Below are positions 9,348 through 18,141 of a stretch of DNA of 64,000 bases, in pieces. A program made the translations under genes and the position numbers. Position 1 is the stretch's first letter; the number at the start of each line of letters is the position of its first letter. The notes beneath the pieces are model-generated. The model searched no databases. It was not told the DNA's origin and saw nothing but the letters and a program-made list of their open reading frames with translations. The stretch is from Ascidiimonas sp046199005. Lineage in GTDB: Bacteria; Bacteroidota; Bacteroidia; Flavobacteriales; Flavobacteriaceae. Where the stretch lies: the NCBI GenBank assembly GCA_046199005.1, contig CP176050.1:1984001-2048000 (forward strand), in the 5' to 3' direction.

Positions 9348-10089
9348 ATCCCTTAAAACATTCGTTGGTGTTGGTGATTATCTCTTGAATAAGCTCCATC
9401 GTTTTCTTATCTAATTTGGTCGATGATATAAGTTCTAACTGTAGCGTCTTATGCGTATCTGTACCAATAAAATCAATAAGCCCCTCTTCCAATAACCACT
9501 TAGCAGTTTTATGAGCACTTTTTCCGTAGTATTCAGTGAGAGATAGCATATTTAACTGAAAAAAACAGCCCATCTGTTTTAAAGACTTGTAATATTCTTT
9601 GCGGTCATGGTAGAAATTATATCGTTCAGGATGTGCCAGTACAATGTAATAACCCGCATCTCTCATTTTTGCAATTACGGTACTAAGATTTAGAGGAGGT
9701 TGTAGATAAGACAATTCAACCAGAACATAGCGATACTTTAATGGAACAATCTTTTGGGCTTCCAAAAGTTCTTCAAAATGGCTGTCAATCATGTACTCAG
9801 CCGATAGGTTGATAATAACCCCTGGCATCACGGATCGTATTTCACTGGATTCTAATTCTTTAAAGGCATTAGCGATTGTAGCTTCATCATTAGGATAGAA
9901 ATCGATCATTATGTGAGGTGTGGCAATAAAATCACGTATCCCCAGATGCTCATATTCCCGAAGAAGACTTAAGGTCTCAGTTACGTTAGATGCGCCATCA
10001 TCAATTCCCGGGAGGATATGACAATGGATGTCTATAAATCCTGGTAAAAGATCTCGCAGGTAGTACTTTTTTCGTAAGAATTGAAACAT
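9337..10089 (-). CDS. CpsB/YwqE-type PHP-domain tyrosine-protein phosphatase
   Basis: 250 residues, normal for the family. The PHP metal motif F-I-D-I-H-C-H (His22, His24) is followed by P-G-I-D-D-G, with further A-T-P-H-I, L-A-H-P-E-R and G-T-D-T-H blocks. This manganese-dependent enzyme dephosphorylates the tyrosine tail of Wzc-like kinases. It lies tail-to-tail with the kinase, and the two coding ends overlap, so the pair may also interfere at transcript level. No signal peptide: cytoplasmic. Confidence 0.88.
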   Translation of the reverse strand: MFQFLRKKYYLRDLLPGFIDIHCHILPGIDDGASNVTETLSLLREYEHLGIRDFIATPHIMIDFYPNDEATIANAFKELESSEIRSVMPGVIINLSAEYMIDSHFEELLEAQKIVPLKYRYVLVELSYLQPPLNLSTVIAKMRDAGYYIVLAHPERYNFYHDRKEYYKSLKQMGCFFQLNMLSLTEYYGKSAHKTAKWLLEEGLIDFIGTDTHKTLQLELISSTKLDKKTMELIQEIITNTNECFKGFRL

Positions 10090-10329
10090 AAATGCAAAAA
10101 TAAACTATTAATTTTTATAAATATTAATCAAGTTGATGAACTAACGTATGGGTGTTCATTAAACGTTTAATAATCAGTTTTTTAAGGGAGTTTTTACAGT
10201 TGAAACAAGAGAAGAGGAATAGAAGTAGACATTTCAGCGTAAAATTGCTGTTGTCTTCATTAACGTTTAGATAGGAATGGTAATTAGGACCTAGGTTTTA
10301 AAGTTCGAATTACAGCGTGATACTGAAAA

Positions 10330-10377
10330 TTCCCGAAGATCAGTAGCATTATTTGCTTGTGTTCTGATCTTCAGGAA
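10330..10377 (-). terminator. Hairpin terminator after the thioesterase-like gene
   Basis: Arms of 14 bases (one C/A mismatch) at 10330-10343 and 10364-10377 with a 20-base loop. Read on the minus strand the stem is followed by a short T run (TTTTC) and lies just past the stop of the gene at 10404. The rest of the 10090-10403 gap shows nothing else. Confidence 0.55.
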
Positions 10378-10403
10378 TATAGGGTTTATTAGGTATCTCC
10401 GTG

Positions 10404-11141
10404 TTAGTATCTCTTAAACGCAAAAGACATACTCTTGGCAATTTCTAAAGATTCAGTAAGGTCTTCTATAATACTGTAGCAGTCTTCAAATATGAAGAAA
10501 TGTCGACCAGGGTAAATATCCCAGTCAAGCGGGTAGAGTGTTTCTTCTTGCCACATATCTATTTTACCTGCAGAAATTTTTTCATCTAACTGGCCGGTTC
10601 TTACAAAAATGGGAATCTCTAATTTCTCTAGAAGAGGTGAATATTCGTATTCATCTACTGCCCAATAATCGGCTCGAATCGTTGGTTCAAAAAAGTCAAT
10701 AAGTTCTTTGTCTGCAAATAAAGCATCAGAAATGCCTCCGAGATTTCTTACTTCTTCCCAAAACAGGGCTTTGTCATATCTGGAGATTTTCTTTTCACTT
10801 AAAACCGATGGTGCTACCTGCCCTGTAAAATAAAGACAGGAAGGCATTGGTAAATTTTCTCTTTGAATACGACGCGTAAGCTCATATCCAAGAATAGCAC
10901 CCATTCCATGTCCAAAAAATAGATAGCGAGTACTTTTAATAGTAGGAAGAATTTGCTCAAAAATATCATTGGCGATCGATTCGATATCCGGAATTGCTAA
11001 CTCATTAATCCTACTGCCCCTTCCTGGTATTTCAATGCTTATCCACTCAAAAGGTAAGGGGGTGAAATTTTTGAGGGTAGCGTACGAATTTGTGCATCCA
11101 CCGGCAAAGGGGAGTGCAATGATCGCAATTTTTTCTTCCAT
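10404..11141 (-). CDS. Type II thioesterase family protein with Ser-to-Gly change at the nucleophile
   Basis: 245 residues, alpha/beta-hydrolase of the GrsT/type II thioesterase family, which removes wrong acyl groups from carrier proteins of NRPS or PKS lines. The opening A-L-P-F-A-G-G and the E-I-P-G-R-G-S-R block are typical. The nucleophile elbow reads F-G-H-G-M-G (residues 76-81) where G-H-S-M-G is expected; the codon at residue 79 is GGA, so two base changes separate it from AGC/AGT. The other triad members look present (Asp186 in G-Q-L-D, His214 in G-R-H-F-F). No NRPS/PKS gene is nearby. It may be inactive, have a non-catalytic binding role, or use another mechanism. Monocistronic, with a -7 box upstream and a hairpin downstream. 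Confidence 0.8.
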   Translation of the reverse strand: MEEKIAIIALPFAGGCTNSYATLKNFTPLPFEWISIEIPGRGSRINELAIPDIESIANDIFEQILPTIKSTRYLFFGHGMGAILGYELTRRIQRENLPMPSCLYFTGQVAPSVLSEKKISRYDKALFWEEVRNLGGISDALFADKELIDFFEPTIRADYWAVDEYEYSPLLEKLEIPIFVRTGQLDEKISAGKIDMWQEETLYPLDWDIYPGRHFFIFEDCYSIIEDLTESLEIAKSMSFAFKRY

Positions 11142-11207
11142 AGTTATTAAATTAAATTACTCATTAAAACTGTTGGCAGAAAAGTTAGTTCTAGTAATTA
11201 GTCAACT

Positions 11208-11215
11208 CAAATATA
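11208..11215 (-). promoter_or_regulatory. -7 promoter box for the thioesterase-like gene
   Basis: On the minus strand the sequence is TATATTTG, matching TAnnTTTG, 66 bases before the ATG. No TTG lies at the expected distance upstream. Confidence 0.35.
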
Positions 11216-11535
11216 TTAATTAATATTCTGGTTTTGGTTAAGAAACTCCCAACAAAAAAAACTTTTACGGGAAACCCTTAACTGTAATATGGGTTTAATA
11301 TATAGAATAAGAACTTTATAGTGTTCCTGACATTTTTTTTCCTTTTTTACCTTAATATATACGCTTACGTTTTGCGGTTTAGATGCTATTTTTTTTCATT
11401 TGGTATCACTTTTCGATGAACGGTCGAAGTGTTTATTCTTTTATCCATCGTTAATCTACTTTTAAAGGGATCCTAATAAATTCCCGTCTGATGGAAAGTT
11501 GACCGTTGCCAAAAGATGTAGTAAATTGCAAACTA
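11216..11535. other. Intergenic region between divergent genes
   Basis: A/T-rich with several T runs. It must hold the promoter of the exonuclease gene; TACGTTTTG near 11368 is one base off the -7 consensus. I see no ORF or strong hairpin. Confidence 0.35.
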
Positions 11536-12942
11536 ATGACCGAACTAAGAGAATACGCAATAGTAGATGTTGAAACTACAGGTTTAAGCGGTGCCAGTGG
11601 TAATCGAATTACAGAGATTGCTGTCGTGGTTCACAACGGATCAGAAGTTATACAAGAATATCATTCATTGGTTAATCCTGAGTCTCCTATTTCCAGATTT
11701 GTAACTGGCCTGACAGGGATTGATGAATCTATGGTGATGAACGCTCCTACTTTTTCACAAATTGCTTCCGATCTTATAAAGATCACTGAAAATAGAGTTT
11801 TTGTCGCACATAACGTTAATTTCGATTACAACGTCTTGAAAAATGAGTTTGAAAGAGTAGGTTTACACTTTTCTCGTAAAAAGCTATGCACAGTAAGGTT
11901 GTCAAGACAACTTTTTCCCGGTTACAGATCATACAGCTTAGGAAATTTGTGCAGGCAATTAGGAATACACATTAATAATCGTCATCGAGCGAGAGGCGAT
12001 GTGGATGCTACTGTTGTTTTGATGGAAAGACTTTTTTCAAAGGATACCAAAGGTATTATTGAGAAACACCTGCACGCACACTCAGGTGAGGTAACATTGC
12101 CTCCGTTATTAGAAAAAGATGTATTTGATAATTTACCTACCGTTCAAGGAGTTTATATTTTTAAAGATGCTTGTGGAAAAATCATATATGTCGGAAAGGC
12201 TAAAAACATAAAAAAACGAGTTCTGGGCCATTTTTATGATAAAAAAGCGCATGAAATTGCACTTTGTAAAGCAACTGCTTTCATTGATCATGAGGTAACC
12301 GGAAGCGAATTGTTAGCATTATTGGTAGAGTCGGCAGCCATAAAAAAACATTATCCCAGGTTCAATAGGGCGCAAAAGAAAGTAAATTCGGGATATGCGA
12401 TCATTCAATATAGGAATAGAAAAGGTGCGATCCAATTAGGATACACCCATGGAAAAAAGACAGGAGATCCTATTTTTATTTGTTATACTCCCACGGAAGC
12501 TTTGGCGTTTTTGGAAATGTTATGCGAACGGTTTAAATTGTGCCCTAAGTACACACAGCTTCAAAAGAGTACGGACTCCTGTTCTCATTTCAAGATCAAT
12601 AACTGCAAGGGCGTGTGTCGGGATGAAGAATCTGTTGAGTCTTATAATAACAGAGTATTGGATGCAATTTCATTTGCAAAAGATATTCGTGAAAATGTGA
12701 TTATTAAGGAGAAGGGTAGAACTCATGAAGAAACTGCATTTGTATGGATTGAAAATGGGATTTATAAAGGATATGGTTACATTGACAACCAGGTAACTAT
12801 ACAACATCCATCTCAATTGGTAAATTGGCTTATTCCTCAAAAAGATAATAGCGATGTGCAGAGGATCATTGCACAGTATATGAGAAAATTCCCTGATAAT
12901 ATAGTAAAGGGAATATCGGAAACAAATAATTTATTCGTATAA
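11536..12942 (+). CDS. DEDD exonuclease / GIY-YIG / UvrC-like fusion nuclease
   Basis: 468 residues from the ATG at 11536; a TTG 30 bases earlier is less likely because the first motif begins eight residues after the ATG. The N-terminal DnaQ-like 3'-5' exonuclease (1-170) has D-V-E-T-T-G, H-N-V-N-F-D and H-R-A-R-G-D-V-D. Then comes a GIY-YIG nuclease (about 195-285, G-V-Y-I-F and Y-V-G-K-A-K-N-I-K-K-R-V). After it, four cysteines (C-P-K-Y, C-S-H-F, C-K-G-V-C) match the cysteine cluster of UvrC/Cho proteins. Proteins of this layout are common in Bacteroidota and are thought to act in DNA repair as Cho-like incision enzymes. Stand-alone gene; cytoplasmic. Confidence 0.85.
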   Translation: MTELREYAIVDVETTGLSGASGNRITEIAVVVHNGSEVIQEYHSLVNPESPISRFVTGLTGIDESMVMNAPTFSQIASDLIKITENRVFVAHNVNFDYNVLKNEFERVGLHFSRKKLCTVRLSRQLFPGYRSYSLGNLCRQLGIHINNRHRARGDVDATVVLMERLFSKDTKGIIEKHLHAHSGEVTLPPLLEKDVFDNLPTVQGVYIFKDACGKIIYVGKAKNIKKRVLGHFYDKKAHEIALCKATAFIDHEVTGSELLALLVESAAIKKHYPRFNRAQKKVNSGYAIIQYRNRKGAIQLGYTHGKKTGDPIFICYTPTEALAFLEMLCERFKLCPKYTQLQKSTDSCSHFKINNCKGVCRDEESVESYNNRVLDAISFAKDIRENVIIKEKGRTHEETAFVWIENGIYKGYGYIDNQVTIQHPSQLVNWLIPQKDNSDVQRIIAQYMRKFPDNIVKGISETNNLFV

Positions 12943-13011
12943 TTTTCAGGAAAGCAGTTGTAAAGCTTGCTACGATGCCTTTGCTTAAAGTATTCAATCT
13001 TCAACCAATCG

Positions 13012-14151
13012 TTATATTTCTCCTTTTGTATGTTTTGAGTTTTCTGTAGCTGAATTATCCTTTTGTTGGGTGTTCTCCTTAGGATTTTGTACTTCGGACT
13101 TAGTTTCAACTTTATCTTTTGAAGCATTTTCGGAAGTTAGCTTTTGTTGTTCCGACGTATCAGTATTCGCATCTTTTTCGGTTGTTGTGTTTCCGTTTAT
13201 CGGTGTATCATTTGGAACTGCGGAACTTTCAGTGCCTTTTTGAGGTTGAGTAGCTTCGTTCTTTTCTTTGTCTTCAACCTCTCCCGCTTTCTTACTTAGT
13301 ATATCTGGCACTAATCGCTCGCTAAATCCGCCTATTACTCCAGCGATCAACGAAGCAATAAAATGTTTGCCTCCACTTGCCCCACTGTCTTCAAACAATT
13401 CCGGATCCAAAATGTTCACAATGTCAATTTTAAGTATCCAGTAAAGTAATAACCCGAAAATCATACCTATAGCGATACGAATAAAGGCGTTCAAGATAGT
13501 CCTTCGGTCCGGTAAATAAGGATCAATTTTCACCAGGCTTATTTTTAAGGTTACAGATATAAATGCTCCTATTGCTCCCGCAGCGGCTACATAAGCAGAA
13601 TTCAAAAAACTATCTGAAAAATGGACAAGTAAACCATTACCTGCTATTCTGGATTCATAAAGCCAAAAAAAGAGTGCAATAGAGAAAACTATGGTGGCCA
13701 ATCTCAAACAACGGTTGAGATAAACAAAACGCGCCCTTGAAATTATTTGAGATTTAAAGTCATTCTTTAGATCGTTAAATTGTTCCTGTGCAGGAATAAT
13801 AGGCTGATCTACAATGCTGCTGCTTATGATGTTCGCTATAATTGCGTTGTAAGGATTTGGAGCATTGGAAGCAGATTTAAAATTTTTTTTAAGGCGACCA
13901 AAGATTTTGAATTTTTTGGGATCGTATTCATACAGTTGCTCTCCCAATCTTATAAGTTGCGAAATCACGTATCTGTGTTCAATAATTCTCTTATGGTATT
14001 TGCTATTTGCCGCTACCCAAAAGTCTAATTTATTATTCTCATTCTCATATAAACTGTAAACCATTTTGTTATCCTTGTCGGTAAGTTGGTCATGAATACG
14101 CATGATCGTATTCCCTTTTGCATCTTTTTGATTCACCTGATAAGGGTCCAT
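13012..14151 (-). CDS. Conserved membrane protein of unknown function with a charged C-terminal tail
   Basis: 379 residues, family not recognised. A soluble N-terminal part (1-150) precedes four hydrophobic segments at about 153-172, 185-210, 220-243 and 263-285; the last ends G-G-F-S-E-R-L-V-P-D-I-L, a motif I associate with uncharacterised bacterial membrane proteins. The final 90 residues are low-complexity (Lys, Glu, Thr, Gln, Asn) and likely disordered. The gene starts two bases after the stop of the upstream 123-residue gene, so the pair is one transcript and probably acts together. Confidence 0.6.
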   Translation of the reverse strand: MDPYQVNQKDAKGNTIMRIHDQLTDKDNKMVYSLYENENNKLDFWVAANSKYHKRIIEHRYVISQLIRLGEQLYEYDPKKFKIFGRLKKNFKSASNAPNPYNAIIANIISSSIVDQPIIPAQEQFNDLKNDFKSQIISRARFVYLNRCLRLATIVFSIALFFWLYESRIAGNGLLVHFSDSFLNSAYVAAAGAIGAFISVTLKISLVKIDPYLPDRRTILNAFIRIAIGMIFGLLLYWILKIDIVNILDPELFEDSGASGGKHFIASLIAGVIGGFSERLVPDILSKKAGEVEDKEKNEATQPQKGTESSAVPNDTPINGNTTTEKDANTDTSEQQKLTSENASKDKVETKSEVQNPKENTQQKDNSATENSKHTKGEI

Positions 14152-14153
14152 AA

Positions 14154-14525
14154 CTACTCTTTTTTAGATAGATTTATTTCAATATCAGTACCAAATGATG
14201 CTACTTTTGATTTTAGATCACTCAAATAGCCACTGTCGAGAAGAATAGCTGGATTTTCACAATGTAAATCAATATCCATGCTTCCGTCCGGTTTAGGTGC
14301 TATTTCAAAACTAACCGTGTGGATCGCTCCAAAACCTCCGGTATGAGCACCTCCATCTGAATCGATAAAGGTACCCGTATGTCCTCCTCCTGCATCTGCA
14401 TCATTTTTAATAATGAAGCTTCCCTTTTTGATTGGAATTGAAAATGAAGTATCTGATGCTCTTTCTTCCTGTTCTTTCAGCATTTGTTGAATCGTTTGTA
14501 ATAACTTAATATCAGTATCAGCCAT
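14154..14525 (-). CDS. Small soluble hypothetical protein paired with the membrane protein downstream
   Basis: 123 residues from the ATG at 14525; a start eight codons earlier is possible. No signal peptide or membrane segment. The centre is rich in Gly, His and Thr (G-G-G-H-T-G-T-F and G-G-A-H-T-G-G-F, an imperfect internal repeat), then a beta-rich region ending in I-E-I-N-L-S. No family recognised. It is first in a two-gene unit with the membrane protein. Confidence 0.55.
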   Translation of the reverse strand: MADTDIKLLQTIQQMLKEQEERASDTSFSIPIKKGSFIIKNDADAGGGHTGTFIDSDGGAHTGGFGAIHTVSFEIAPKPDGSMDIDLHCENPAILLDSGYLSDLKSKVASFGTDIEINLSKKE

Positions 14526-15047
14526 TTTGATTTTATTAAGGTGAAACACATAATTGGTTGGGGGGAAGAATAAGAATTAGATCATTTATTTATTTGATAA
14601 GACAAAATATGCTATATCTGTGTAGGATCAAATTCCTACCAAAAGAATAAACCTAAATCAATATTGGACTAAAAACTCAATGAAATATTCGTCCTTTTAT
14701 ATTTTCTCTCGTGCTTAATAACACGTTGTATGTCGCACGCTGACATTTTATTCTCAGCAATTATAAGTTACGAATTTTTAACTAAATATGGCGTTGAATG
14801 TATTCTGAACTTCTTCATTATTTCACTATTCAGTGAATTTGTAATAAAAGTAAAGTAAGAAATCCGTATATCACATACCCATTTAAGGGTATTATTTAAT
14901 ATGTAACCAACTTTATTTAAAATTGACATTACGTTATAAGTAATAAATAACGTAATATTAAATAAGTAAAATCATATTTTAAGATAATATTATACATATG
15001 AAAATCGTAAATTATTTAATTTTAGCTTACTAACTAAAAATTACGAT
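14526..15047. other. A/T-rich intergenic region before the lanthipeptide-like precursor
   Basis: Very A/T-rich, no ORF of note. It separates divergent genes and contains the 29-base dyad at 14928-14956. A weaker six-base dyad (GTAGGA/TCCTAC) sits near 14622. Confidence 0.4.
14928..14956. promoter_or_regulatory. Perfect 10-base inverted repeat upstream of the precursor peptide gene
   Basis: ATTACGTTAT (14928-14937) and ATAACGTAAT (14947-14956) are perfect inverted copies with a 9-base spacer. The copies are 19 bases apart, about two helical turns, on one DNA face. There is no T run, so an operator is more likely than a terminator. It lies 91 bases before the peptide ATG. Confidence 0.45.
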
Positions 15048-15239
15048 ATGAAAAAGCAAAAATTAAACACAAAATTGAATCTGAACAAACAGGTAATTTC
15101 GAAAATTTACGTGATAAAAGGGGGAGCGGCTCCCGATAATGGAGGAACAGATGCGGTAGATGTCTATACAGAGGCAAGAACCTGTAGGGAAGATCAGTTA
15201 TCGCTTCCGCATTCGCAGTGTAACTGCTGGAAATTCTAA
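15048..15239 (+). CDS. Class I lanthipeptide-like (GG leader) RiPP precursor peptide, orphan
   Basis: 63 residues. The leader has K-L-N-L-N-K-Q-V-I-S-K-I followed by I-K-G-G at 23-26, the pattern of Bacteroidota natural-product precursors annotated as class I lanthipeptides. The following 37 residues hold three Cys (46, 58, 60) and several Ser/Thr (34, 41, 45, 52, 56), as needed for lanthionine rings, and end C-N-C-W-K-F. A strong terminator follows 18 bases after the stop. No LanB/LanC, protease or transporter gene is within this window, so the modifying enzymes would have to act from elsewhere. The neighbours are a LytTR regulator and kinase on the other strand. Confidence 0.65.
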   Translation: MKKQKLNTKLNLNKQVISKIYVIKGGAAPDNGGTDAVDVYTEARTCREDQLSLPHSQCNCWKF

Positions 15240-15255
15240 TGATTTTTCAGAATAT

Positions 15256-15287
15256 AAAGAGGCTTCACTTAGAGCCTCTTTTTTTTG
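15256..15287 (+). terminator. Rho-independent terminator of the precursor peptide gene
   Basis: Stem AAAGAGGCT / AGCCTCTTT with an eight-base loop and a run of eight T residues. Confidence 0.85.
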
Positions 15288-15316
15288 TTTTAAATAATTT
15301 GTATAAAACACAAAGT

Positions 15317-16039
15317 TTAAATGCTCAGTTTTTCTTTAAAACTTTGAGATTGCCTTCTCGAAATTTCAATTTCATGATCATTAATGAGGATTAACTTAAA
15401 CTTACCATGAAACCAGGGAATAACTTCTTTAATATGGTTCAAATTGATGATCTGCTGACGATTAGCTCGAAAAAAAAGATCTTCTGGCAACCTTTGTTCA
15501 ATTTGATTGAGAGATTTGTAAACCAAAGGATTTTCTTGATTAAAATAGACGCGAGTATAGTTTCCCATAATTTCAAACAATGAAATATCCTTAATTTTTA
15601 TTAACCAACATTGCTCACCTTCCTTAATGAAAATTTGACTGTCTGAATAATGTCTTGTATGTTCTTTTATCTCAAGCTGTTCTTCAATTCGGTTTTTGAT
15701 TTTGCAAATACAATTATTAAAGCGTGAAGCACTAATTGGCTTAAGCAAATAGTCTAAGGCATTATATTCAAAAGATTTTATTGCATATTCGTCAAAAGCG
15801 GTTGTAAATACTGTGATTGGAACATCGTCAAGCATTTCAAGAAGGTCAAAGCCATTCTTTTCAGGCATATTAATGTCTAAAAATAGTAGATCTGGAGAGG
15901 TTTTTTGTATTAATTCATAGCCATTATCTACATTCTCTGCTTCTCCCAAGAGCTCTAGTTCTTGATGATTTTTCATTAACTCTTTCAATTCATTTCTGGC
16001 GAGCCTTGAATCTTCTACAATTACGCTTTTAATTTTCAT
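15317..16039 (-). CDS. LytTR-family response regulator
   Basis: 240 residues. Receiver domain 1-120 with phospho-acceptor Asp in L-F-L-D-I-N-M-P, switch T-T-A-F and K-P-I; LytTR DNA-binding domain from about 135 (G-N-Y-T-R-V-Y, F-F-R-A-N-R-Q-Q-I-I-N). It overlaps the LytS-type kinase gene by four bases (ATGA), so they form one two-component system. Targets are unknown. The lanthipeptide-like gene converges on it. Confidence 0.92.
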   Translation of the reverse strand: MKIKSVIVEDSRLARNELKELMKNHQELELLGEAENVDNGYELIQKTSPDLLFLDINMPEKNGFDLLEMLDDVPITVFTTAFDEYAIKSFEYNALDYLLKPISASRFNNCICKIKNRIEEQLEIKEHTRHYSDSQIFIKEGEQCWLIKIKDISLFEIMGNYTRVYFNQENPLVYKSLNQIEQRLPEDLFFRANRQQIINLNHIKEVIPWFHGKFKLILINDHEIEISRRQSQSFKEKLSI

Positions 16040-17112
16040 AATGTAGGTATTTTAATGTGAGCAATTACTTCATTATTAACCTCAGTTAGTGAAAACGTCG
16101 CAGCGTTACCGTAGAGAAGTTGCAGACGTTTTTTAATATTATCTAACCCAAGCCTGGTGGTATGGTCTTCAAATTTAAGTTTGCCTGAATTCGTTACTTT
16201 AATTGATAAATATGATGCATCCTGCGTAATTTTCAATGTGATCAGACCTCCTTCTTTTAATTTGGATATTCCGTGTTTTACTGCATTTTCAACAAGCAAC
16301 TGAATGATCATTGGTGGAATGGAAGTTTCCGTGGAACGAACATCAATTTCTTTTGTGAATTTTAAGCGTTCTTCTAACTGAATTCGAGAGATTTCTATAT
16401 AGTTGTCAACCATTTCTAATTCATCTTTAATACTTATCGCATTTACGGTATTCTTTGTGAGTGAATACCTGAGCATTTCAGATAGTCGTGTTAACATTTC
16501 TCTGGAGCGATCTACATCTTCCAGCATCAAGCCTCTTATATTATTAAGGCTATTGAACATAAAATGCGGATTGATTTGTCCTTTTAGCGTATTGAGCTGA
16601 GATTCTTTAAGCTGTACTTCCAGATTCACCCTGTCTAAACGGTTGATATTTAACAATGTAAATGCTTTAATCACAGAATATAGAATAACCCATCCAAGTA
16701 CATATACAAAGATGTTGATCGCAAATATTACGACTCGAAGCGTCTCTTTTTGAGTAGGATGCTCAAAAACATCGGCTCTGTCAAATATATAGATATACAA
16801 GATTCGGTTGATACCCATATAAATGAAGATGATGAGAAGGGAAGAAATTAAAATATAACCAATAATTAAAAAGATATGTTTGCCTTTGATATTATCAAAC
16901 GGAATGGTTCTTTTTAAAATAATTCTTAGTAGAGTAGTGATTGTAATGCTTAAAACTACAATACAAAACCATTCAATCAATGCCTGGAGTGCTGTTATCT
17001 TGTAAATATTTTGCTGCCAATAGGATAAAAAGTTCACTCCAAAAAGTGTTCCCCACGATAAAATTTGAATACCGTAAAACCAAAGTTCTCTTTTTGATAA
17101 GTTAATTTGCAT
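16036..17112 (-). CDS. LytS/YehU-type sensor histidine kinase
   Basis: 358 residues. Four hydrophobic segments in about 10-155, a coiled coil near 165-180, then the His_kinase domain with phospho-accepting His in N-P-H-F-M-F-N-S-L-N and an HATPase region (L-L-V-E-N-A-V-K-H-G and R-L-G-L-D-N-I). There is no large sensor domain; the signal is probably sensed in the membrane. It partners the LytTR regulator it overlaps. Confidence 0.92.
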   Translation of the reverse strand: MQINLSKRELWFYGIQILSWGTLFGVNFLSYWQQNIYKITALQALIEWFCIVVLSITITTLLRIILKRTIPFDNIKGKHIFLIIGYILISSLLIIFIYMGINRILYIYIFDRADVFEHPTQKETLRVVIFAINIFVYVLGWVILYSVIKAFTLLNINRLDRVNLEVQLKESQLNTLKGQINPHFMFNSLNNIRGLMLEDVDRSREMLTRLSEMLRYSLTKNTVNAISIKDELEMVDNYIEISRIQLEERLKFTKEIDVRSTETSIPPMIIQLLVENAVKHGISKLKEGGLITLKITQDASYLSIKVTNSGKLKFEDHTTRLGLDNIKKRLQLLYGNAATFSLTEVNNEVIAHIKIPTL

Positions 17113-17429
17113 CTATAATCTGGATTCATCAAGTAGAAACTAGCTAAAAGTAAGTAATTTGAACGATATCGTATCGAATAGAAAGAGTTTGCGAGATAAA
17201 CTTACCTCACTTAATTCATCAAACTCTTATCAAATTTTTCAATATGAGTAAAGGTGCTCTCACAAGATGAAACTACCTAATAGAAGGCTTCCTATAGTTT
17301 TAATAATGGCGATTAGAACAGTAATCATGATATATCTATTTTAGTTTACATCAAATTTAGCTCAGGGAATAAAAAAGTAAAACTGAATTATGATAAGTGG
17401 TTAATTCAAATGAGTGAACGGTGATCCCA
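17113..17429. other. Intergenic region between divergent genes
   Basis: No supported gene. A 25-codon frame (17267-17344) with a hydrophobic end exists but has nothing else to support it. The promoter of the gene at 17491 follows. Confidence 0.4.
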
Positions 17430-17462
17430 TTGCAGTGCTTAAATTCAGAATGCTTAACTTTG
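17430..17462 (+). promoter_or_regulatory. Bacteroidota promoter (TTG ... TAACTTTG)
   Basis: TTG at 17430-17432, a 22-base spacer, and TAACTTTG at 17455-17462 match the -33/-7 consensus of the Bacteroidota primary sigma factor. The ATG at 17491 is 28 bases downstream. Confidence 0.6.
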
Positions 17463-17490
17463 CTTTATTCCTAAACTATATACAATCAGT

Positions 17491-18120
17491 ATGCTTAAGA
17501 AATTTTTAATCATCTGCTTCCTTTTTACGGCAGGTATCGATGCTCAACAAAATGAAATCCAGATCATTGAAAATAAGACAGATCGAAAAGTAGAATTTTA
17601 TGCCTTAAACGAAACAGAAAAGGATTTTGATATTTTAATTAAAATCTCAGGAAGCAATATCAAACAAAGTATGGCAAAGCCCAGAAAAATCAGAGTTCCT
17701 GCAACTTCGAAAGTTCTATTAAAAAACATTTTTCTTGTACGTGGTAAGACGCCAAGTTATTCCTATGAGTTGGAAGTAAGTGATAGTCTTTCACGAAGAG
17801 CTTTGAGAAGACCATTTCAGAAGGTAATTGTAGTTCCCAAAAGAAAGATTCCCAGAGAAAATATTACCATTTATATTCCCCAGGCATGTATGACTTGTGA
17901 TTCTATTGTAGCAGGATTAGAGAAAGATTTTTATGAATACAAAACTTACGTACTTGCTGACAATCCTGAAGTGGCAGATCAACTTGAAAAAGCATTTCCT
18001 TCGGCTTCCACCCCAATTGCAGATCGAAAAGATGCTATCATAAGCATCGGGGGTAAATTATATACTTGGATTGATGAATATCAGAAACTTCTTGAAATAA
18101 TGCGAAGCGATAAAGAATAG
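17491..18120 (+). CDS. Secreted hypothetical protein with a C-terminal thioredoxin-like CxxC region
   Basis: 209 residues with a Sec signal (hydrophobic run to about residue 18, then D-A-Q-Q). The middle (25-115) is beta-rich. From about 128 the pattern I-T-I-Y-I-P-Q-A-C-M-T-C-D-S resembles the first strand and active-site CxxC of glutaredoxin-like folds, with later strand/helix spacing (Y-V-L-A-D-N-P, then I-I-S-I-G-G-K-L-Y) consistent with that fold. It could be a periplasmic thiol protein. Own promoter; monocistronic; convergent with the NarL-type regulator gene. Confidence 0.55.
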   Translation: MLKKFLIICFLFTAGIDAQQNEIQIIENKTDRKVEFYALNETEKDFDILIKISGSNIKQSMAKPRKIRVPATSKVLLKNIFLVRGKTPSYSYELEVSDSLSRRALRRPFQKVIVVPKRKIPRENITIYIPQACMTCDSIVAGLEKDFYEYKTYVLADNPEVADQLEKAFPSASTPIADRKDAIISIGGKLYTWIDEYQKLLEIMRSDKE

Positions 18121-18141
18121 ATGCAATTAATATTCTAAAAC

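Noticed and set aside
17267..17344. 25-codon frame with a hydrophobic C-terminal half
   Set aside because: Too short to judge; lies upstream of a good promoter and not within its transcript.
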